NCBI GenBank assembly: GCA_030762935.1
Contig: CM060900.1
Location: 402,617,632-402,681,631, forward strand
Source of the DNA: Hymenopus coronatus
Taxonomy: Eukaryota > Arthropoda > Insecta > Mantodea > Hymenopodidae
DNA length: 64,000 nucleotides
Direction of reading: 5' to 3'
Positions 56,317 through 64,000 of the stretch are shown piece after piece. The notes beneath the pieces are model-generated. The model worked only from the letters and a program-made list of their open reading frames with translations, searched no databases and was not told the DNA's origin. The position numbers and the translations under genes are program-made. Numbering within the stretch: the first letter of the stretch is position 1; each line of letters opens with the position of its first letter.

Positions 56317-57583
56317 CTGAAAATATATTACAGTATAATATGGTTCTATTTTTTATATAAATGTGTTACACGGATATAATTTTTATGGAGGTTTTAGTTC
56401 CATTTATCTGATAATCAATTTATATATGAAAAATTATTTTTCTTACTGACATTGCACAGTTTAGGACAGTATTCTCTGGAATCAACACATAATGAAAGGT
56501 GAGTTTTACTTCCACCAGAAGAGAATAGAAGCAGTATGCAATTTAGTTGTATATCTGTGTGTGCGAGTCCATGCATGTGTGCACGTGCATGTGTGTGTGT
56601 GTCTAGCATATTCTGGTGAAATTTGCATTTACACAAGCATTCTTGTTCCGTAATTCTACTAATTTCTATTCTTCAGCTCATTAATTGTGAATCAACCATA
56701 TCATCAACAATATTATTTATTCCTCTTAGTGCCATGCTGTAGACTGGGCACCAGCCCTTCAAGTGCCAGAGCTGAGCAGTTCAGCTTTGAAAGTCCATTT
56801 TGCTGAGCACCAAAACTAATTATGTTAGTTTGCAAAACTGCCATGGTAAAACTATTTTTGTGTCAACCTATACTGATAGAATTCACATCCTTGGAAATGT
56901 TCTACCTTTTTCCTTGAATGATTGGTTTATAATGGTATGCCTGGGTTTCACAATAGTACACAGGTTCTTAGTTTATGTCTGTATATGGTGTGCTTCATTT
57001 TTAAAATGGCAAGTTGTTCTTTTGATATTTTTACAGATGGTTGGTGTTGATGGGAAGTTGAGTGAGAAAAGATTCCAATATCAGGTATGCAGTCACTCAA
57101 AAGTGTACAAAAAAGTGTATAAAGGAAATGCTTAATTATAAGTCTATCCTGAAAAGGTGAAAAGGTGAACACTAAATAACTACAGAATACAAAGTATCAA
57201 GCTCATGAAAATATTAATTTCACTGCTGCTGTTTACTGTCTTTAAAGACTTGGTATTTTAATAAATTTTAAATACCTCCTATGAAACAAATTACTTTTTT
57301 GGGATGTTTATTCTTTATGCTAGTTTAGTTGGTTTAGTGATCTTATAAACCATATTCTACATTGGTAGTGTCAATGATAAAGGATACATCAAATAAATAC
57401 ATAATATATACAATATACATTGATATATACTGTACTATTCTGTAGATTTGTAAAATACTAATAGGCGTTTTTTCAGGTTTTATTATTTTACAAGATATTA
57501 TCTCCAGAAGGGTAATGTTAATGAACCTTAGTACATCCAGATCCCTTAGTTTTGAGTTTTATTTTTAGAATACCATCCTCTAA
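56317..57583. other. Intron sequence without recognised features
   Basis: A short (GT)n/GTGCATGT patch lies near 56560-56605; otherwise nothing supported. Confidence 0.45.
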
Positions 57584-57636
57584 TAATGTTAATGATAACA
57601 AAAACAACAATAACAATAATAATAATGACGATGATC

Positions 57637-57672
<36 letters not shown>
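57584..57672. repeat. (AAT)n microsatellite
   Basis: AAT/AAC units become pure AAT at the right. On the minus strand it follows a SINE 3' end and is probably its tail. Confidence 0.9.
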
Positions 57673-57720
57673 GTGATCATGATGACCACGATAATGCTGA
57701 TGATATGATAATAATAACAA

Positions 57721-58045
57721 CCACTCCATGGCACGACAGCTCACAAGGAACCTTGGCCTACTGCCCAACTGCTGCATCCCCCATCTCGGTCCAACATAGA
57801 CGTCATGGATGGGGTGCAGCCTCGAACACTCCTGGCCAGTTAATACGGTCCTCATGATCTGGAGCCACTACTTCTCCATCAAGTGGTTCCTCAATTGCCC
57901 CCCCCCTCCCAGGGACCTCACGAGGCTGAGTGCATTCCAGACCAGGTCTCCCAGCGGGGGAAAAATCCCCATGCTGGTACTGGGAATCGAACCCAGTTCT
58001 CCTACTTCATCCTCAGATACCACAGCATGAAGTCCTAGTATACAA
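57721..58045 (-). mobile_element. tRNA-derived SINE with (TTA)n tail
   Basis: On the minus strand, near the 5' end, is CTGGGTTCGATTCCCAG, a perfect T-arm-like B box (about 58000-57980). A body of about 250 bp follows and ends GGAGTGGTTGTTATTATTAT, running into the ATT microsatellite. The tRNA acceptor and anticodon arms do not pair, so it is a SINE head, not a tRNA gene. Confidence 0.7.
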
Positions 58046-58905
58046 GGTGAAAAGGATTTAAAAGCCAACATATTAGTATATGATTCTACATGTAAAGGCA
58101 AATTAAGGATTATAATAATATTTTAGTCTCTTGAATAATTATATCAGAGAAAAATTAATTTCACAAACTTTTCATTACATATCATTAACATAAAGACTGT
58201 TGAGGAAAATTAACATAATTGTAGAAGTTTTTAATTTTTATTATCATGATTTATTCCTAAATAGCTCTACATTTTCATTTTATACAAGTATTGGCTACAC
58301 TCATACTTCACATTGTTATGAGTTTATGATTATATTTTAACTGTGTTTCAATGAGGTGTATTCAGGGGAAGCAACCAAAGCACTGTTTCAGCAACAACAA
58401 CTGCAATATGTGTGAGAACTGAACCAAGAATTTAAGTCTGAAGGGTAGCACACTAACATGGCTTAACTTCACAAAGATAGATGATATTCAGATGTATTAA
58501 TAATATCTCATTATAATCACATGTTTATTCAGTAATATCTAGATAAATCATCACGCTTCTTCCAAACTTATAGATCTGATACAACCTTTAAGATTGTGAG
58601 CCAGTCAAAGAAATTTTCCTACATCATCAACTGAGCAACAAGAGAGACTTGCCCATGAACCTCTGAAGGTCATGAGCTCTATGTGCATTTAACTGCTCCA
58701 TCCGAAGCTAGCTTCAGAGAGAGGTTAACAGTAATAGTGAGAGCAAATCAGTGTATTTGTCTAGGTAAAGGCATTTGAGAAAATCTGTGGTCAATAGCCA
58801 AATACAGATTGTCTGTTAATCATCTAAGATCGCCTGTAGCTGCAGTTGCTGATATAGGAAAGTAGAATATAAATTTCACTTGATGACTAGCTTAGAAATA
58901 AAATA
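58046..58905. other. Sequence without recognised features
   Basis: AT-rich flank of the mariner insertion; nothing supported. Confidence 0.45.
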
Positions 58906-60240
58906 CGAGGGCCGTTCAGAAAGTAGCCTCCGGTTGATTGCAAGAAATTCACCAAGTTAAATAAAAATATTTTAATATATACATCTTACAACTACATCTT
59001 TGCACTATTTTTCTACATAGTTTCCATAACGATTGAGGCACTTATCGTATCTGTTCACAAGCTTTGAAATTCCTTCTGCATAAAAATCACCCGCTTGTGC
59101 CTGGAGCCAGCCTGTGACCGCATCTTTGAGCTCTTCGTCGTCATCAAACCGCTGGGACCCGAGCCATTTCTTCATATGCATGAAGAGGTGATAATCGCTT
59201 GGCGCCAGATCTGGGCTGTAAGTTGGATGGTTGACAACGTCCCACTTGAAGGACTCAAGAAGGGCTGTTGTTCTGCGAGCAGAGTGAGGACGGGCGTTAT
59301 CGTGCAAAAAAACGATACCGGAAGTCAGCATACCAACGCGTTTGTTCTGTATAGCCCGTCGTAATTGTTTTAGTGTTTCACAGTACACGTCTTGATTAAT
59401 GGTCGTCCCACGTTCCATGAATTCAACCAACAACACCCCTTTTGCATCCCAAAACACCGTTGCCATCAATTTTCGGGCAGAAAAATCTTGCCGGGCTTTT
59501 ATTGGTTTGGTAGGCGAATTTGAATGTGCCCACATCTTTGATTGTTCTTTTGCCTCAGGGTTCACGTACTTAATCCAGGTTTCGTCCCCGGTCACGATTC
59601 TGTTTAACAATGGTTCACCTTCGGCCTCATAACGTGACAGAAAGTCTAATGCAGAGGCCATTCTTTGAGTTTTGTGGTGGTCGGTAAGAATTTTGGGCAC
59701 CCATCGTGCATGGAACTTACGGTGACCCAATCTTGCTGTCACTATCTCGTACAAGAGAGTCTTAGAAATCTGTGGAAAATCAGTAGACAACTTCGACATT
59801 GTGAAACGTCGGTTTTCACGAACTTTTGCATCAACTGTCTGAACGAGTTCGTCCGTGACCAATGATGGTCTACCACTCCTCTCTTCATCATGAACGTTTT
59901 CTCGTCCACTGTTAAATAAACGTACCCATTCACGGACCACTCCTTCACTCATGACTCTTGGTCCGTACACGGCACAAAGCTCACGATGAATAGCTGCTGC
60001 AGAATATCCTTTGGCTGTAAAAAACTTTATAACAGCACACACTTCACATTTGGCGGGGTTTTCTATTGCAGTACACATTTCAAACGGCCACAAACACTAA
60101 ACTAGCGCAGGTATGACTTTCACTCGACCACGGCTTGATGCCGACTGACCTGCTGAGTGCGTGAATGCACAGATGGCGTCGCTACTCCCCCCACTACCCG
60201 CACTGTGACCGATCGGAGGTTACTTTCTGAACGGCCCTCG
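58906..60240 (-). mobile_element. Intact mariner transposon
   Basis: TA duplications at 58904-58905 and 60241-60242. Terminal inverted repeats of 27 bases, CGAGGGCCGTTCAGAAAGTA then R-CCTCCG, differ at one position (G left, A right). The element is 1335 bp with a single uninterrupted transposase frame on the minus strand. All expected parts of an autonomous mariner are present. Confidence 0.97.
59005..60093 (-). CDS. Mariner transposase, full-length open frame (362 codons)
   Basis: Cut-and-paste transposase that binds its TIRs and inserts at TA. N-terminal paired HTH domains: AVIKFFTAKGYSAAAIHREL and GVVREWVRLFNSGRENVHDE with ERSGRPS (about residues 20-80). Catalytic DD34D triad: IVTGDETWIKY (about residue 167), FLHDNARPHSA (about 265) and YSPDLAPSDYHLF (about 300); the spacing HDN to PSD is 34 residues between aspartates. 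The C-terminus is KCLNRYGNYVEK. Family length is about 345 residues; the upstream start (MWPFEMCTAIE) adds a few, and the Met six codons in is an equally good start. No disabling change was seen. Confidence 0.95.
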   Translation of the reverse strand: MWPFEMCTAIENPAKCEVCAVIKFFTAKGYSAAAIHRELCAVYGPRVMSEGVVREWVRLFNSGRENVHDEERSGRPSLVTDELVQTVDAKVRENRRFTMSKLSTDFPQISKTLLYEIVTARLGHRKFHARWVPKILTDHHKTQRMASALDFLSRYEAEGEPLLNRIVTGDETWIKYVNPEAKEQSKMWAHSNSPTKPIKARQDFSARKLMATVFWDAKGVLLVEFMERGTTINQDVYCETLKQLRRAIQNKRVGMLTSGIVFLHDNARPHSARRTTALLESFKWDVVNHPTYSPDLAPSDYHLFMHMKKWLGSQRFDDDEELKDAVTGWLQAQAGDFYAEGISKLVNRYDKCLNRYGNYVEK

Positions 60241-60242
60241 TA

Positions 60243-60399
60243 TCTCTACACAGTTAAAAAGTTGAAGAGGGTTATCAATTACATTCAATTGGGAAAAGAG
60301 CTGAATGTAACAATACAAGAGTTTAGAAATAAACCATGAGTGAATTTGAACTACTGAGCACTAATTCAATGCTAAACAAAGTTTTCTACAGTTTAAAAT
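60243..60399. other. Sequence between mariner and hAT fragment
   Basis: Short AT-rich stretch; nothing supported. Confidence 0.4.
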
Positions 60400-60500
60400 G
60401 TTAGATCATTCTGTATGCAATTCCTGCAAATACGTTTTCAGCAAAAAGATTGTTTTCAGTGCTGAGGAGAATTCTCAGAATTCTATTTGAGAAAAGAGGG
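60400..60500 (+). pseudogene. hAT transposase C-terminal fragment
   Basis: Plus-strand text ILYAIPANTFSAKRLFSVLR with RILRILFEKR matches the hAT C-terminal dimerisation block (l.ipatsa.sERlFS.ag.i..krR). E of SER is replaced by K. Only this block was recognised. Confidence 0.6.
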
Positions 60501-60699
60501 ACTTTCTGATTTTGGAATAATTTCAACTGAAGCTCGGCTACTAAGAGAACTCAGAAAAAGGAACAGTTCAAAAGGAACCATATTTGCTTCCCAGGAGAGG
60601 AGGATGGAATTTAAATTCACTTGATCTTACAGAGGTGACCTACCAAAGTATCAAAAGTGAATTTAAACCCAGAAATCAGTTTATTTTCTATTAATATTT

Positions 60700-61880
60700 G
60701 CATAAATTAACTGTATTAAATATAGTATTTCAACAACTATTTTTTCAATTTTAACCATTAATATTGCAATTTTTATTCTTAATATTTATTCCTGGTCTAC
60801 CTACAGTTTTTCAAAATGTGGTGTGGAAATCTAGACAGGCATACATCAATGTAATTAAAGAGAAGAAGAAGAAGAAGAAGAAGAAGAAGAAGAAGAAGAA
60901 GAAGAAGAAGAAGAAGAAGAAGAAGAAGAAGAAGAAGGTGCCAGATACTTTGTGTGTAGCAACCACACATCCCATATATAAAGAAAAAGGGAATGCAACA
61001 GGCTCGAATAACTATAGAGGAATTGCATTATTATCCAAATTTGGGAAAAATTGTTACAGGGAAGTGGGCAGAGAGAATATTAAATTGGGCTGAAGAAAAC
61101 AAAATGATATCCCAGTACCAAGGCAAGCTTCAGGAAAACGGGTAGTGAACAATATATTCACAGTTAAAACAATGCTAGATAAATATCTAGAAAAGAAAAG
61201 GTGTAGATTGAATGCTATGTTTATTAACCTAGTAGAAGCTAGGTGGATAGAAAAGTGCTATGGCACAAATTAAAGGAGAAGGGTTTAAGTGCTAACATGG
61301 TCAGCATTCTACAGGAGTTATACAATTAGAACAGATTTTGTGTCAAGTGTGACTTTTGGGACATAACGAGGACTGTGGGACAAGGGAGAGGGTTGAGACA
61401 AGGTTGTAAATTAAGTCCCATTCTATTTGATCTATTATTGATGATATTTTGGGTTGTATGCAGAATGCTTGTATTCATATGCCTGCACTAAAAAATATAA
61501 ATATCCCAGGGTTACTTTATGCTGATGATCTGGTGGTATGTGCAATATCAGTGATTGGCTTAAAGTTAGCTAAAGAGAAGATTGACAGGTACTGCAAAAA
61601 ATGGGGCCTGAAGTTGTATAGTTGTACCAAGAAAAAACTAAAACTATGGTGTTCAAGAAGGGGAATGAACTACATAAAGATGAAAAGTGGTTCATGGCAG
61701 GAGGCTGGGAGAAACAGAAATGAAATGTAATGAATAAAAGGAGAAAGGCCATGAAAGCCACACAAAATCTTTGTATATGATGCCAGTAGTGATTTAAGTG
61801 GTTTGAAAGACTTTATTTTGTCTTGATTGAATCACAATGGAATTACAGAGAGGAAATTTGGGGAACAGATGAGAGTTGGT
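60700..61880 (+). pseudogene. Non-LTR reverse transcriptase remnant
   Basis: Plus-strand blocks: HPIYKEKGNATGSNNYRGIA with LLSKFGK (about 60972), an alternating-frame finger/palm segment, QGRGLRQGCKLSPILFDLLL (about 61382), IPGLLYADDLVVCAIS (about 61503, catalytic YADD intact), a thumb KIDRYCKKWGLKL and, near 61840, QWNYREEIWG. The motif set is that of a different, more RTE/CR1-like RT than the LINE at 45 kb (GCKLSPILF instead of GSVLGPLFF). Frameshifts and stops disable it. A (GAA)n tract expanded within it. Confidence 0.78.
60859..60937. repeat. (GAA)26 microsatellite
   Basis: Seventy-nine bases of uninterrupted AAG/GAA. It encodes the artefactual poly-Lys frame. Confidence 0.97.
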
Positions 61881-62329
61881 GTAATATAGATTTAGTATTA
61901 ACCTATCATTTGTCGCTAACAACATGGTTTGTTGAGACATGGTTTGTCGCATGATGAGCATTTTCTTACAGTGATAAGTAAACATAACAAGAGATAATAT
62001 TATGTTAATAACACAATTTAATAACATGTAAATTACAGTTTTCTAAATCTACTACAAATGACATTTTTTTGAAAGTATCACAAAATATTTGTCTTCACAA
62101 AAAAAAGTAAAGAATATTAACTTACGGTTGACTAAATGTAGTATATGTAGGTATTTGAAAGAAATTAAAATTCAATGTCTTCATTGAAAAAAAAAAAATT
62201 ATGAGTTTAGCATTTGTTAAATATGGTGCTATATGTAATACCTAAACATAGCACAAATTCAATATACTCCTAAAAACAAATTATGGTGATGGTAGTGGCA
62301 ACACTGGCAGCTCAAGGCACTTATCGCAG
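61881..62329. other. Sequence between LINE remnant and piggyBac
   Basis: AT-rich. The left end of the piggyBac element should lie here, but no clear TTAA plus terminal repeat was found. Confidence 0.4.
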
Positions 62330-64000
62330 GTAATTCTTGCATTTTTGTTGCACAAATATATTATATTTACAACAGGTTTTCTTGCTTTTTCTGTTCTTTC
62401 GCTGAGGGCACAGTGAACGTACACCAGGAGTTGTCACAGTAATTGCAGTTTCTGCATTCTCCTGTTCATTACCAACAATTTTCTTCATTGAGACTCAAGT
62501 TGTCTTAACAAATTCGAAATATACAGAATACACAGTTTCATAAGTTCTGGAACCAAATGTTTAAAAAAATATTCAATGGTCTAATTTCTTCTCTGATTAA
62601 ATTATCTGTTCAACAGCCAAAAATACTGTCATTGGCCACCTGTAGGTAATTCTAGATACTGAATATAGAGATCTCAGTTCGGTGATAATACTGACTCCAC
62701 CTTTTGTTTTGTTGTAGAAGGTAATTATGTGTGGTTTCCTCATCAATTTCGTCACCAGAATGTAGAGTTGAAAAAAGCAGCACTTTTTGTTTCTTTTAGG
62801 CACATATGACACTACAAGCCCCGTTTTGAGGAAACCAAACATACTACTACAAATTGAATTAATTAAAGTGGTACTGTTAACATACATTTCACTTAATTTT
62901 ATTGAGCAGGGCAATTGTTTCGCGGACTATTGCCCGCATCCTCAGCTGTTGAAACACAGTTAACAGTACCACTTTAATTAATTCAATTTGATTATGCCTT
63001 CACTGTAAGCAGCTTCAAAATTATACATTTATACTACTACAAGCTGGCCTCTCTTTACTATTTACAAAAATGGGTGGAATTCCTTTTTAGTTCTTCTTCA
63101 GTGTTCCGACCACAGTAGCTTTCTAATAATAATTATCCATGGTAATGTTTCTTCCACTATTCAAAATGGGTGCTGCTACTCAATTCACAACACTAGGTGC
63201 TTTATTATCGGTTTGGTATGGACCTTCAGGTTGCTTCCCCGGATGGATTTCTAGATTTGAAATGTAATATGTTTCAGAATCTACCAATGCATAAATTTTA
63301 ATTCCACATTTTGATGGTTTTGATGGAATGTACTGGTGGAATTTACATTTTCCTTGGAAAGCATGTAGCATTTCATGAAGTGTTGTATTTTCTCCTAATT
63401 CATAATTATTCATGCATCTGATGACAAATTCCTCAAATATTCTTCTATTGATTTTCTTTCTATCAGCTCTATCGCTAATATCATCAAATTGTAGAGCCTC
63501 GAGAAGAATATAGAACCTGTAACTTGACATCATAACACAAAAACATTTAAGAGATGTGTATCTATCAGCCCAAAGCTCTCGAATGCTGTTATGAGTAGAC
63601 TTTTCAAGCCTGCCATGTATAGAAGAAGAATTAGAGTAGTTATTCCATATGGAGTTATATCGCAAAAGTCCCTTGATTGTGTAAATTTAGTATGCGTTTT
63701 TTGGCGATATATGTTAGTACAGTTTGTAATATGTGAAGCTCTCTCTTTAGGAAAGAAAAAATTCCATGCATCTGCCACTGAAGTTGCATTTTTTGTATTT
63801 CCCTTAAAGCCTGGATGTGTTCTAACTATATTATGTCTAGGCCTTGGAACATTGGGGTGTGTTGGATGTATGGACCATACTATTATTTTATCTTTTCCAA
63901 TATATGATAGATCCGTCAGCTGAAAATCACTTTCAGTTTCTGAATTATCTCCTGCAGATTGTTCTGTATCAGTTATATGATCACTATGTTCAGAGGGCAC
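62330..64000 (-). mobile_element. piggyBac-like element, dying, continues past the window
   Basis: A minus-strand transposase pseudogene plus its cysteine-rich tail. It is interrupted by a 178-bp insertion with a 12-bp duplication. The 5' end of the gene lies beyond 64000. Confidence 0.88.
62330..64000 (-). pseudogene. piggyBac (DDE_Tnp_1_7) transposase
   Basis: From the right: an acidic Ser/Glu-rich N-terminus, then ADAWNFFFPKERASHITNCTN (about 63770). A frameshift near 63590 separates GITTLILLLYMAGLKS from SIRELWADRYTSLKCFCVMM. The catalytic region follows: NTTLHEMLHAFQGKCKFHQY (about 63385), where the usual first Asp of I-D-E-M is His. The second, IYALVDSETYYISNLEI, keeps its Asp (about 63275); the third, ITMDNYY (about 63135), keeps its Asp but follows a stop at 63180. 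After the insertion come GLVVSYVPKRNKKCCF and KGGV, then RWPMTVFLA (about 62640). A frameshifted cysteine-rich tail, KKTCCKY and ITCDKC, lies near 62390-62330. Inactive. Confidence 0.9.
62853..63030 (-). mobile_element. 178-bp fold-back retroelement-like insertion in piggyBac
   Basis: Flanked by ATACTACTACAA (12 bp, 62841-62852 and 63031-63042), exactly where the piggyBac frame is broken. A 32-bp perfect inverted repeat (62852-62881 region and 62957-62990) shares AATTAATTAAAGTGGTACTG then TTAAC. The loop, read on the minus strand, holds CTGAGGA, GCGG..CCGC, then GAAAC, which resembles a hammerhead core, and also GGGCAAT/ATTGCCC, which can pair. No proper stem III and cleavage site were found. 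The length of the TSD suggests target-primed insertion. Confidence 0.75.

Noticed and set aside
57960..58025. Possible tRNA gene on the minus strand
   Set aside because: The T-arm is perfect, but no acceptor or anticodon stem pairs with it. It fits a SINE head.
60764..61093. Open frame with a long poly-Lys run
   Set aside because: The lysines come from the (GAA)n tract. Only the text after it belongs to an RT remnant.
62853..63030. Complete hammerhead ribozyme in the piggyBac insertion
   Set aside because: CTGAGGA and GAAAC are present, but I could not draw a stem III with a U-H cleavage site, so it is only called hammerhead-like.
1..64000. CRISPR arrays, bacterial operons, integrons or phage genes
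   Set aside because: Spliced exons, SINEs, LINEs and animal transposons show this is eukaryotic nuclear DNA. No spaced direct-repeat array exists.
56317..64000. Upstream ELAPOR exon (segment ending NITIEG in vertebrates)
   Set aside because: Searched by eye on the minus strand. No matching peptide with a phase-1 donor was found, so it is assumed to lie beyond the window.

Overview
The window reads as nuclear DNA of an invertebrate animal. It is AT-rich and full of microsatellites. It carries the middle of one spliced gene with large introns, and degenerate animal transposons fill most of the rest. An arthropod is my favoured guess, because there is a Jockey/I-like LINE with arthropod-style gag knuckles, a long GAT tract next to LINE debris and an intact mariner. 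A lophotrochozoan cannot be excluded from sequence reading alone.

The only host gene I can support lies on the minus strand. Nine exons, between 56316 (5' side) and 6265 (3' side), encode the cysteine-rich and MRH-like extracellular part of an ELAPOR1/ELAPOR2 (KIAA1324/EIG121) orthologue. All splice sites are GT-AG and the codon phase is continuous through all nine, with 1883 coding bases. The N-terminal exons lie beyond 64000. The transmembrane and cytoplasmic exons lie left of 6265, probably outside the window.

The introns hold the following. 1-6264: two fold-back repeats and a dead mariner-like gene. 6.4-12.3 kb: LINE ORF1 debris, a Tc1 fragment and tRNA-derived SINEs. 12.4-24.3 kb: a transposase gene of a DGCGGQNKN family split by a Penelope-like element (PLE), itself invaded by a LINE and a SINE; then a complete dead pogo-like element and a hairpin element. 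24.5-27.7 kb: a hAT with exact 8-bp target duplication. 30.4-39.6 kb: a degenerate LINE, then an LTR element whose 5' LTR is split by a TTAA-flanked transposon and whose 3' part is split by a PLE with a hammerhead-ribozyme-like sequence. 39.8-52.9 kb: another PLE, a second LTR element (4-bp TSD) interrupted by a LINE, then an RNase H-bearing LINE. 53.2-56.1 kb: an unclassified repeat paralogous to 41 kb. Right of 56.3 kb: a SINE, an intact mariner (58906-60240), a hAT fragment, a LINE remnant and a dying piggyBac with a 178-bp fold-back insertion.

No operon-type logic applies. The interest lies in the nesting, which orders the insertions in time, and in the ribozyme-like and fold-back sequences. 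Boundaries marked approximate come from comparing copies by eye.
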